The position numbers and the translations under genes are program-made. A DNA stretch of 64,000 nt, taken from Deltaproteobacteria bacterium (GTDB lineage Bacteria > Desulfobacterota > DSM-4660 > Desulfatiglandales > Desulfatiglandaceae). Shown piece by piece: positions 56,375 to 64,000 of the stretch; position 1 is the first letter of the stretch, and the number at the start of each line of letters is the position of its first letter. The stretch lies in assembly GCA_019307815.1 (NCBI GenBank), contig JAFDIV010000001.1, positions 337,140-401,139 of the forward strand, in the 5' to 3' direction. The notes beneath the pieces are model-generated. The model was not told the origin of the DNA. It did not search any database and saw only the letters and a program-made list of their open reading frames with translations.

Positions 56375-57088
56375 ATGAGCGAAGGAGAAGGGTGCCCCTA
56401 CAGGGCTGTTGCCATTATACCCGCAGCCGGACAGGGTAAGCGGATGGGGGCAGAGCGTCCAAAGCAGTTTCTGGAGCTCAAGGGCAAATCCATATTGGCC
56501 GTTACCCTGGAGGCCTTTGAGCGGGCCAAGGGCATTTGTGGTATCGTTGTGGTGGTCCCGGCCCAAGAGGTGGCGTTCTGCGAAGAACAAATCGTCAAAC
56601 GCTTTGGCCTCAGCAAGGTTGTGGCGGTTGTGCCCGGGGGCAAGCGCCGGCAGGATTCGGTGCGAATCGGTCTTGAGGCCGCAGGCAGTGACTATGGGCT
56701 TGTGGCGGTTCATGACGGGGTAAGGCCTTTCGTAAATCCTGAGTTTATTGACAAGCTGCTCAGCGAGGCAGCGATCAAGGGTGCGGTGGTGGCGGCAGTT
56801 CCGGCTACAGACACGGTGAAAGAGGTGGATCAGGCAGGCCATATCACCAAGACCTATGACCGCCAAAAGCTTTGGTTGGCCCAGACCCCCCAAGTCTTTC
56901 CTTATGAGGTTTTGCTCAAGGCCCACCAGAGGGCGCTTAGAGAGGGCTGGGACGAGGCCACTGACGATGCCTTCCTGGTGGAGCAGATGGGGGTTAATGT
57001 CACTCTTATTGAGGGTTCGCCACTAAATATCAAGGTAACCACGCCCTCTGATCTGATCCTTGCCCGAGCAATAATGGAGAATTGGTAG
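56375..57088 (+). CDS. ispD: 2-C-methyl-D-erythritol 4-phosphate cytidylyltransferase
   Basis: 237 residues from ATG 56375; an upstream in-frame ATG at 56339 lies within the terminator and is not used. IIPAAGQGKRMGAERPKQFLELKGKSIL, HDGVRPFV, AVPATDTVKEV and DDAFLVEQMG are IspD motifs. Third step of the non-mevalonate isoprenoid pathway. ispF does not follow; hemC is next, 50 bp on. Confidence 0.94.
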   Translation: MSEGEGCPYRAVAIIPAAGQGKRMGAERPKQFLELKGKSILAVTLEAFERAKGICGIVVVVPAQEVAFCEEQIVKRFGLSKVVAVVPGGKRRQDSVRIGLEAAGSDYGLVAVHDGVRPFVNPEFIDKLLSEAAIKGAVVAAVPATDTVKEVDQAGHITKTYDRQKLWLAQTPQVFPYEVLLKAHQRALREGWDEATDDAFLVEQMGVNVTLIEGSPLNIKVTTPSDLILARAIMENW

Positions 57089-57138
57089 GAGGCGGAATGC
57101 AGTGTTTACAAAGGAACGGATGATGTGAGGCTTAATTC

Positions 57139-58068
57139 ATGATTTTGAGGATCGGTACACGGGGGAGCAAGCTGGCCCTGTGGCAGAGTGAATGGATTAA
57201 GGCCCAGATCGAGGCTGCATATCCGGATGTGCATGTGGAACTTGTGAGGATAAAGACCACAGGGGACAAGATCTTGGATTCTCCCTTGAGCAAGATCGGC
57301 GGCAAAGGGCTTTTTGTCAAGGAAATCGAAGAGGCCCTGCTGAGCAAACGAGTGGATCTTGCTGTGCATAGCATGAAGGATGTGCCGGTGGAGCTGCCTG
57401 ACAGGTTGTCCCTGTGCTCTTATCCGAAGCGCCATGAGCCTAGGGATGTTTTGGTCTCAACGAGTGGGGCAGGTCTTCAAGAGCTTCCCAAAGGCGCTAG
57501 GGTGGGCACAAGCAGTCTGCGAAGGGCCGCCCAACTGCTTCATCAGAGGCCGGACCTCCAGGTGCTTTCCTTGAGGGGAAATGTGGACACCAGGCTTGGT
57601 AAACTGGACAGGGGCGATTTTGACGCTGTTATTTTGGCAGGGGCAGGTCTTGCGAGGTTGGGCTTTGCTGACCGTGTTACCCAATATCTGGATCCAGAAG
57701 TGATGTTGCCGGCCATTGGCCAGGGGGCCCTGGGGCTAGAGGTGCGCGCTGATGACACCAGGACCATTGAGATGCTTGCTTTCTTGAATGATATTGGCAC
57801 CGAGGCGGCGGTCAAGGCGGAGAGGGCCTTTTTGAAGGAGCTGGAAGGAGGGTGTCAGGTCCCTATTGCCGCCCATGCCACCATTGAGGATGTTCGATTA
57901 AGGCTCAGGGGAATGGTGGCAGAGCTGGACGGGAGCAAAATGGTCAAATCCGAGGCCATAGGGGCGCCAGAGCAGGCCCATGAGGTGGGCATAAGGCTTG
58001 CTAGAGAGCTTCTTGAGGCAGGGGCAGCCGAAATCTTGCAACGTATTTACAGGGAGGAAGGGTTTTAA
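57139..58068 (+). CDS. hemC: Hydroxymethylbilane synthase (porphobilinogen deaminase)
   Basis: 309 residues. The catalytic Asp81 is in VHSMKDVPVELP and the dipyrromethane cofactor Cys239 in LEGGCQVPIAAHA. It joins four porphobilinogens. The next gene, 24 bp on, uses the product, so the pair forms a short tetrapyrrole operon. Confidence 0.96.
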   Translation: MILRIGTRGSKLALWQSEWIKAQIEAAYPDVHVELVRIKTTGDKILDSPLSKIGGKGLFVKEIEEALLSKRVDLAVHSMKDVPVELPDRLSLCSYPKRHEPRDVLVSTSGAGLQELPKGARVGTSSLRRAAQLLHQRPDLQVLSLRGNVDTRLGKLDRGDFDAVILAGAGLARLGFADRVTQYLDPEVMLPAIGQGALGLEVRADDTRTIEMLAFLNDIGTEAAVKAERAFLKELEGGCQVPIAAHATIEDVRLRLRGMVAELDGSKMVKSEAIGAPEQAHEVGIRLARELLEAGAAEILQRIYREEGF

Positions 58069-58092
58069 AAGGCCAAATGGTGGGGTACATAT

Positions 58093-59622
58093 ATGGGTAA
58101 AGGAAAAGTCTATTTGGTGGGCGCAGGGCCAGGGGACCCGGGGCTCATTACATTGAAGGCCATAGAGTGCCTGTCAAAGGCTGATGTGGTGGTTTACGAT
58201 AATCTGGCCAATCGAGTGTTTCTAAAATATGTGCCCGAGAATGCAGAACTCATTTATGCCGGGAAAAAGGGAGGGAACCATACCCTGTCCCAAGATAAGA
58301 TCAACAAACTCATTGTGGACAGAGCCCTTCAAGGAAAAAGGGTAGTGAGACTGAAGGGAGGCGATCCCTTTATCTTTGGAAGGGGAGGAGAAGAGGCTGA
58401 AGAACTGGCCAAGGCGGGTGTAGCGTTTGAGGTGATTCCTGGCGTGACATCAGCCATTTCAGTCCCTGCATACGCGGGTATTCCCCTTACACACAGGAAC
58501 TATAGCTCCACAGTGGCCTTTATAACAGGTCATGAGGATCCCACAAAAGACAAATCAGGTATTGCCTGGGATAAAATTGCCCCAGGTATAGGCACTCTGG
58601 TTTTCCTGATGGGGGTGGGCAATCTTCCTAAGATAGCAGAGGCCCTTATGGCCCATGGAAGGGACCCTTCCACACCCGTGGCAGTAATCAGGAGAGGAAC
58701 AGGGCCAGATCAACAGACAGTGGTGGCAAGCTTGGATCAGATTGCCGAAAAGGTCAGTGCTTCGGGTATTACACCGCCTGCCATAATTGTGGTGGGCGAG
58801 GTGGTGGGCCTCAGGGGGCAGCTCAATTGGTTTGAGACCAAACCCCTTTTTGGTCGTCGCATCATTGTGACCAGGGCCAGGGAGCAGGCCAGTGAATTTT
58901 CCAGAAGACTGGCCGAGCTGGGTGCCGAGTGCATTGAATTTCCCACCATCCAGGTGGTGCCCCCCGGCAGTTGGGAGGTATTGGACAGGGCCATTTATGC
59001 CCTTGCGGATTATGAATGGGTGGTTTTCACGTCGGCAAACGGTGTAAAATTCTTTTTGGAGCGGCTTCGTGCCCTTGGCAAAGACGTGAGGGCCTTAAGT
59101 GGTATCCGGATAGCGGCCATAGGTCCCAAGACAGCCAAGGTGTGGCAAGAATTGGGTATTGAGCCTGACCTTGTACCCGGGGAATATCGGGCAGAGGCCG
59201 TGGTAGAGGGGTTCAGGAGCCTGGGTGTAATCAAGGGTAAAATCCTCATACCACGGGCGGCCAAGGCCAGGGAGATCCTTGCAGAGGAATTACGGAAGAT
59301 GGGCCTTCACGTGGATGTGGTTCCGGCCTATGAGACGGTAAGGCCTACTGGAGATGTGGATCGGGTCAAGGCCATGTTGCAAAAAAGGCAGATCCACATG
59401 GTCACCTTTACCAGCTCTTCCACAGTGAGTAATTTTGTGGAAATGTTTGGCAGCCACAAGCCTCAGCTCTTGGAGTGGATGGAATCAGTGGCTGTTGCCT
59501 GCATAGGCCCCATTACTGCACAGACAGCCAAGGAGCATGGCTTCTCAGTAAATATTATCCCCGAACAATACACCATCGAAGCCTTTACCGATAAGATTAA
59601 AGAATGGTTTTCATCTAGATAA
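58093..59622 (+). CDS. Fused uroporphyrinogen-III methyltransferase/synthase (CobA-HemD)
   Basis: 509 residues. The N-terminal SUMT domain (1-245) has [38 protein letters not shown] and [22 protein letters not shown]. The C-terminal HemD domain (255-505) has [22 protein letters not shown] and [14 protein letters not shown]. Together they convert hydroxymethylbilane to precorrin-2 precursors for siroheme, cobalamin or the alternative heme route, as is common in deltaproteobacteria and clostridia. Confidence 0.95.
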   Translation: MGKGKVYLVGAGPGDPGLITLKAIECLSKADVVVYDNLANRVFLKYVPENAELIYAGKKGGNHTLSQDKINKLIVDRALQGKRVVRLKGGDPFIFGRGGEEAEELAKAGVAFEVIPGVTSAISVPAYAGIPLTHRNYSSTVAFITGHEDPTKDKSGIAWDKIAPGIGTLVFLMGVGNLPKIAEALMAHGRDPSTPVAVIRRGTGPDQQTVVASLDQIAEKVSASGITPPAIIVVGEVVGLRGQLNWFETKPLFGRRIIVTRAREQASEFSRRLAELGAECIEFPTIQVVPPGSWEVLDRAIYALADYEWVVFTSANGVKFFLERLRALGKDVRALSGIRIAAIGPKTAKVWQELGIEPDLVPGEYRAEAVVEGFRSLGVIKGKILIPRAAKAREILAEELRKMGLHVDVVPAYETVRPTGDVDRVKAMLQKRQIHMVTFTSSSTVSNFVEMFGSHKPQLLEWMESVAVACIGPITAQTAKEHGFSVNIIPEQYTIEAFTDKIKEWFSSR

Positions 59623-59645
59623 TAAGCCAAGCTACTTCCTTTTAC

Positions 59646-59726
59646 ATTTTTACCCAAATCAGCCTTGAGCCGTTTTGGGTAAAAATAGTTCTTTTGGACT
59701 GGACGAATCTATTGTCCAGTCCAAAA
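59646..59726. terminator. Two strong hairpins between convergent genes
   Basis: Stem 1 pairs 59646-59658 (ATTTTTACCCAAA) with 59674-59686. Stem 2 pairs 59692-59704 (TTTTGGACTGGAC) with 59714-59726. Both have 13 pairs with no mismatch. They lie between the ends of cobA-hemD and the livK-like gene. A/T-rich stem bases would give short U-tracts on both strands, so a bidirectional terminator is likely. Confidence 0.65.
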
Positions 59727-59750
59727 AGATAATCATGCCTTGGGTGTACA

Positions 59751-60986
59751 TCACTCCTTAGGGATATCATACTCTACTCTGACAGGTACAATCTTACCAT
59801 TGGAGTATTTCCAGATTTCAATAGGAGTTATTACATCACCATATGAATCAAAATCGATGGAACCAGCAGCACCCTCGTAATTTATCTTTTTGCCTTTCTT
59901 CAACAGCTCAAAGGCCTTTTTGAATTCACCTGGCTTGACCACTTCTCCCGGTGGACAGGCAACCTCTCTGAAATTATCCCTGATGTTTTTGGGAGTTAGT
60001 GCAAGACCTTTTACCTTTGCAGAATATGCTGCCAGGCCTACAACTGCCAGAGCATCATAAGCGTTCGTAATAAATGGCAAGGGGGGAAGTTTTCCAAATT
60101 CTTCCTTATAATCTGTTACGAACACAAGGTAAGCATCTCCTTTTGCTGAGGCAGGGGCTGTACCATACTGTGCTTCAAGATTTTTGGCGCCGATCGCCTT
60201 AATAAGATCTTGGGACTTGGTACCGTCACAGAATAGGAAGCTTTTATATTTGAAGAACTCTATTGCCTCCTTTATGAAGATTCTTGCGTTCCCCACCCAG
60301 CTGAAAGCACAAAGCACATCAGGTTTGTTCTTGAGAGCCTTTCTTAGCTCGGCTGTATAAGATTCTGCTACTTTTTCATCATGAGGTACCCTGGCCAAAA
60401 CTTTGCCACCTCGTTTTTCAAAGGATTTTGTGAAGTTCTCCGCAAGGCCTTGTCCGTATGGATTGTTGATGTACATGATGGAAGCTGTCTTGTACCTGGT
60501 AGAAGCGAATATGCCAGAAACAATTCCTTGTAAGGCATCAGAAGGACAAGTCCTAAACACGAAATCTTTGCCTTTGTCTGCAGGTAGGACAGTCAATAGG
60601 GGCGAGGTGGCAGATGGCGAGATAATAGGGATGCCCTTGCGGCATGTCACGGATTCAGCCACTGCAACTACGCCAGGGCTGGTCATGGGACCAATTATTG
60701 CCGCCACATGGTCGATATTAACAAGTTTTTTTGCCGCATCGGTAGCGGCAATAGGAGAAGTTTCCGTATCTTCATGAATCAACTTGATTGTTAGACCAGC
60801 TTCTTTTAGCTGTTTGGCCGCAAGGACGGTCCCGTTTCGAATATTTGGGCCGAATTCTTTAAGAGGTCCTGTGTAGCAAAAGAGTGTTCCCACCTTCAAT
60901 TCTGCTTTTGCCCTAGGGGCCAAAACTAGAAAAGTTAGCAGAAAAATTGCTACAATATAACTTGCTCTCCACAGAAATCTCTTCAT
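59751..60986 (-). CDS. livK: Second LivK-like ABC binding protein
   Basis: 411 residues, signal peptide at 1-28 (SYIVAIFLLTFLVLAPRAKA). It is very close by eye to the protein at 29607 through FCYTGPLKEFGPNIRNG, FRTCPSDALQGIVSG and NNPYGQGLAENF. It is an orphan: no permease or ATPase beside it. It presumably feeds the same livGFHM transporter with a related ligand. GGAGGAAG lies before its ATG. Confidence 0.9.
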   Translation of the reverse strand: MKRFLWRASYIVAIFLLTFLVLAPRAKAELKVGTLFCYTGPLKEFGPNIRNGTVLAAKQLKEAGLTIKLIHEDTETSPIAATDAAKKLVNIDHVAAIIGPMTSPGVVAVAESVTCRKGIPIISPSATSPLLTVLPADKGKDFVFRTCPSDALQGIVSGIFASTRYKTASIMYINNPYGQGLAENFTKSFEKRGGKVLARVPHDEKVAESYTAELRKALKNKPDVLCAFSWVGNARIFIKEAIEFFKYKSFLFCDGTKSQDLIKAIGAKNLEAQYGTAPASAKGDAYLVFVTDYKEEFGKLPPLPFITNAYDALAVVGLAAYSAKVKGLALTPKNIRDNFREVACPPGEVVKPGEFKKAFELLKKGKKINYEGAAGSIDFDSYGDVITPIEIWKYSNGKIVPVRVEYDIPKE

Positions 60987-61068
60987 TACTCTTCCTCCTT
61001 TCTAATTCAATGGATTTCCAAAGTCTCACTATTGCATTAATCACATGGAGCCACTCTGCATAACCCTA

Positions 61069-61326
61069 TCATATTTGAGTATTGCCAGCAACGATTCCGT
61101 AAAATGTACTTCCAGGTATGAAGCGATGAATATCAATTTTGCGGAAGCCGCATTGTTTCAGAAGTGATGTAACCTGATCCAGCTTGGGAAGAGGTGCCAA
61201 TCCTTTCAAGGAGCAGTTGACCATATTCAGATTTGCGGCGGCAATATCTTTTCCCATACTATGAAAGTTCATCACCACAGCCAATACACCTTGAGGTGAG
61301 AGCATGGCGCGTAGTTTGTTCAACAA
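61069..61326 (-). pseudogene. C-terminal fragment of a methyltransferase, cut by the IS
   Basis: 85 codons from the base after the target duplication (61327-61331). It reads LNKLRAMLSPQGVLAVVMNF and continues exactly in frame from the N-terminal fragment that ends at 62974 once the IS and one copy of TTCAA are removed, giving RIELLNKLRAM. It is the end of a class I SAM methyltransferase of about 311 residues and is unlikely to be made on its own. Confidence 0.85.
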
Positions 61327-61331
61327 TTCAA

Positions 61332-62973
61332 CCCAAATTATGCGTGAAGAGTGAAACGTAATTTTTGTGCTCTATTTTTGCTCAAAATGTTGCCGTATCT
61401 AAGGGTGATATCAATGAAGAGGCACGGATTTAAGGCTACTGGCAAGACCGAGCACATCAGTGAAACGCACTTAGGGCGTACCTCTACCTTGAAATGCCCC
61501 TCTAAGTTGAGTTTTGCTCTTCCTCTTTCAACCCACTCTGGCAAGGGCTTGCTCATATTCCTCTCTATAAGCCCAAGTGGCCTCCAGTTTGAGCACCCAC
61601 CTTCTGGCAGTGTGGACCAATTTCCCTGGTATCAGAAAAAGCCTCTCTCTAATGGTGCAGATCATGGCCTTAGCCCTATTGTGATTCAATACCTCTTCCT
61701 TGAAAGTATTCATCAGATTGTATCCCAGCATCAGCAGCTCAAACCATGTGCAGTTGCCCGCATATCTGTGAGATACCACCTTATCCAAACCAAGGCTGTA
61801 GATACCCTCTTTGATGAAGTTCTCACAGCAGGCCCTCTGGTTGTAAAAATGTCAAACCCCCTCAGGACTTTTCCCACTGTTTGTTACGATCACCTGATAG
61901 TCATATTTGACCTCATCAATATTGAGAAGTCTAAGCTGTTTCCTGGGACCCCTATTGGCTCTTACCCTCTGACGCACTACAACCATCCTCAAGGTGGTAT
62001 TGGAATTAACGATGTAGTCGCATTGCCCCACCCCAATACCCCATCCAATGCTGGTCCAACTCGTCATATGTTGTATCTTGCGCTGTACCCATGGCTGCAT
62101 GGGAACCACAATGGCAAACTCAATACTCTCCTTGACCAAATACTTGATCAACTCGGTATTGAAAAATCCACTGTCTGCCCTCAATCGGATCCTCTTGATA
62201 TGGGAGGGAAGTTTTCTGACCACCCCCTTGATAAACTCAACACACCCATAACTGCTATGGTGCTTACCGCTGCGAAGCATCCCTCCAATGTAGTCCCTGG
62301 TCTCCCCCACAAAACACACCAGGGGATGGTAGCTCTTCCTCCCCCTCTTCTTGGGGTTGTATCCCGTGGCAGCCCTTTGCTGATCACCATACACAGGAAT
62401 CACATGAGAGTCCAAATCAAGGGTGATCTCCCTATAACCCTTGTAGCGCTTCCTCAGCTTCATAATAAGATCAAAGTTCAAAGCACCAATCTGGTGGGCC
62501 ACCGATACCCTCACAGAGGACAAGAATCGGCTGATAGTAGATTGAACAGGAAAACTACAAAATCCAACGATCTTCTGAAATACCTTATCAGCACGCAGTG
62601 TTTTCATCTGATATGGCCGGCTATAACCAAGCAACATCCCGTACAGACAGCTCACAAGCAGCTTACTGACACTGTACTTGCCCCTTCTACGACCCTCTAT
62701 CCTGATATTCCTATCGAGTATCTGCTCAACGTTATGGCGGCGGAAAAATCGTCTGATCAGACCAGCACCACCAAAACGAGTCAAGTTACTCCCGGTGAAT
62801 TGTTCTCTTACCTCAACTATTTGCCCTTTGCTTTTTGTGGCCTTTTGCGATATATTCTCTTTCACCTTTTCAGTGCCTCCTTTGTAGTTTTGTTGGTTCT
62901 TCAGATGCCTATCTATTACTACATTCGGAGGCACTTTTCTTTAGAAAATCATATCGTTAGTGCATAATTTGGG
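61332..62973 (-). mobile_element. IS1380-family insertion sequence, 1,642 bp
   Basis: Terminal inverted repeats begin CCCAAATTATGC at both ends (12 identical bp). The target duplication TTCAA is at 61327-61331 and 62974-62978. It carries one transposase gene on the minus strand. Excising the IS and one duplication restores an open methyltransferase frame, which fixes these ends. Confidence 0.92.
61528..62934 (-). pseudogene. IS1380-family DDE transposase with in-frame TGA
   Basis: The frame runs from ATG 62934 to 61528, about 468 residues, with one internal TGA at 61852-61854. DDE features are present: ITLDLDSHVIPVYGDQ with GYNPKKRGRKSYHPLV, IRLRADSGFF, and after the TGA the CENFIKE stretch. 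The TGA falls just before HFYNQRACCENF, where a Trp or Arg codon is expected. Without read-through, the C-terminal 107 residues including the probable last acidic residue are lost, so transposition should fail unless supplied in trans. Confidence 0.85.
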
Positions 62974-63651
62974 TTCAATTCGATCTTTTTCATGGAAGTA
63001 GTATAGGATGTTAAAGAGATTAATAAGATCGAAAGGACCTACGATTTTCTCTGGGGAATGACGAATGTCTCCATGGAAAATATCGAACCGATCCTTCAGT
63101 CTCCATGCTGCGATGTTATCCTTTGCCTGTTGGACCACTGCCTCATCAATATCCAGGCCGATGCCCGTGGCATTTTGGTTAGCGTTATAAGCGCTTTGTA
63201 AGAAAACACCTGAACCACACCCCACATCCAAGATGCGCATGGGATTCTTACCAGCAACAATGGATGCAATAAAGTCCTTGATAATGGGTTCACCGATTCT
63301 TGAAAACCAGGCCACTAAGTCGCCTATTTGATCCAAATAATCACCCAGTTCTCCACCCTGCATACGATATGTCGCGTGGCGGTAAGCATCGCTGTAATAG
63401 GTGATATTGGCATGTATCATGGCCGCAAGTATATCTCCCTTGTCATTCATGATCGCTTTGGACCGTTTTCTGCTAATGAAAAATCGTTCATTTTTAATAG
63501 CCAATTCTTTGGTAGCCAGCCCCACATCCAGAAGGGCATCGAGAAGATCTGGGCGCTTTATACCAAGCTTTTCGATCAATGTCTGCCTATCGCACGGTGT
63601 GGTCAAGGCCTTTAACAAGCCTGATTCATAGGCAGCAAAAATAAAATGCAT
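62974..63651 (-). pseudogene. N-terminal fragment of a SAM methyltransferase, cut by the IS
   Basis: 226 codons from ATG 63651 to the IS edge. An N-terminal winged-helix-like dimerisation region (residues 1-80) and the SAM-binding RILDVGCGSGVFLQSAY near 140, then ATGIGLDIDEAVV. The frame continues a few codons into the IS and stops. Upstream, an ATG at 63678 leads in frame through MKDWQAFV to a TGA directly before ATG 63651, so the true start may be earlier. The methyl acceptor is unknown. Confidence 0.85.
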
Positions 63652-64000
63652 TCACACAAACGCCTGCCAGTCCTTCATGATGGGAAACAGGCCAGGTATT
63701 TAACGAAAATGTGTACCGTAGTTTCAATGGATCACCCCTTTTCTGATATACCCTTTGTCATATGGGGATATGACAAGGTGCATTTGCCGTAACAGGCCAC
63801 CTTTCTGATGGCCAGACAAGCAGGCAGCGTAGTACTGGAAGGTATTTATTAGCGGCTGTTTTCATAGGATGATTTCTCCAATTAGGTAGTGCCCATCCAT
63901 AAATAGGGTATATTGGGCTACTTGCTGAGATGGGCGTACCATCCCGACGTCAAACCTCATGATAACAGGACGTTTTTGGTGCCCCCATAAATGAGAATAA
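63652..64000. other. Upstream region with inverted repeats, no gene recognised
   Basis: Inverted repeat CTTTGTCATAT (63753-63763) with ATATGACAAGG (63768-63778), one G-T pair, loop GGGG. A second imperfect pair, GGTAGTGCCCATC (63885-63897) and GATGGGCGTACC (63929-63940), lies near the edge and may be the end of another insertion element. No coding frame is convincing here. Confidence 0.4.

Noticed and set aside
61351..62967. 538-codon plus-strand frame across the IS
   Set aside because: It is the mirror of the transposase, whose DDE motifs are on the minus strand; the plus frame has no family features.
63885..63940. Possible end of a further insertion element
   Set aside because: The inverted pair is imperfect and the window ends 60 bp later, so it is noted only as an inverted repeat.

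Overview
The window looks like chromosome of an anaerobic deltaproteobacterium (Desulfobacterota; sulfate-reducer or syntroph-like). This is inferred from a tungsten-type aldehyde:ferredoxin oxidoreductase, a molybdopterin oxidoreductase with an IscR-like Rrf2 regulator, rubrerythrin, PEP synthase, LIV and TRAP transporters, a CobA-HemD fusion and a double-length UvrA. No rRNA or species marker is present, so the lineage call is an inference.

Region 1 (1-11.2 kb, all on the minus strand) is a type III-A CRISPR-Cas locus without cas1/cas2. One operon, cas10-csm2-csm3-csm4-csm5, reads towards a 12-repeat array (737-1557) whose crRNA sense is also minus (handle ATTGCGAC). Past the array starts a Cas02710-type CARF gene cut by the window edge. 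A second upstream operon carries cas6 and an NE0113-type CARF gene, followed by a Phd/VapC toxin-antitoxin pair and a terminator. The palindrome TTGCAACGTTGCAA lies upstream of both cas operons. Cas10 keeps its HD residues and GGGDD, so the complex should make cyclic oligoadenylate that the two CARF proteins sense.

Region 2 (11.3-19.9 kb) is ordinary chromosome: ppsA-fabH-hydrolase, a cysteine desulfurase overlapping a cysteine hydrolase, a glycine-zipper lipoprotein, rubrerythrin, and a nucleotidyltransferase with a small partner gene.

Region 3 (19,890-26,503) is a 6.6-kb AT-rich integrated element in the 3' end of a tRNA-Pro(TGG) gene, bounded by a 24-bp direct repeat. It holds an edge integrase with degenerate catalytic boxes and matching arm-type repeats at both ends, a second XerC-like recombinase, an HUH-type Rep-like protein behind a branched hairpin, three 24-bp palindromic iterons, a ParB-like gene split between two frames, an HTH protein and an unknown protein. 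It resembles an integrated plasmid or satellite rather than a known phage and is the best candidate for something undescribed.

Region 4 (26.7-61 kb) is metabolic and housekeeping: rrf2 plus a molybdopterin oxidoreductase; a LIV transporter (livGFHM) with two paralogous binding proteins; a 1,770-residue UvrA with four ATPase cassettes; a DUF362 protein; an operon of TRAP transporter, IlvD-type dehydratase, XRE-cupin regulator and PanE-type reductase; a DUF3108 protein; aldehyde:ferredoxin oxidoreductase; LysM-SPOR, coaBC, family 4 uracil-DNA glycosylase, NfeD protease, slipin, a Rho-N protein, ispD, hemC and cobA-hemD.

Region 5 (61-64 kb) has a methyltransferase gene split by a 1,642-bp IS1380-family element with a 5-bp target duplication. 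The duplication gives exact in-frame rejoining of the gene. The transposase itself carries an in-frame TGA.
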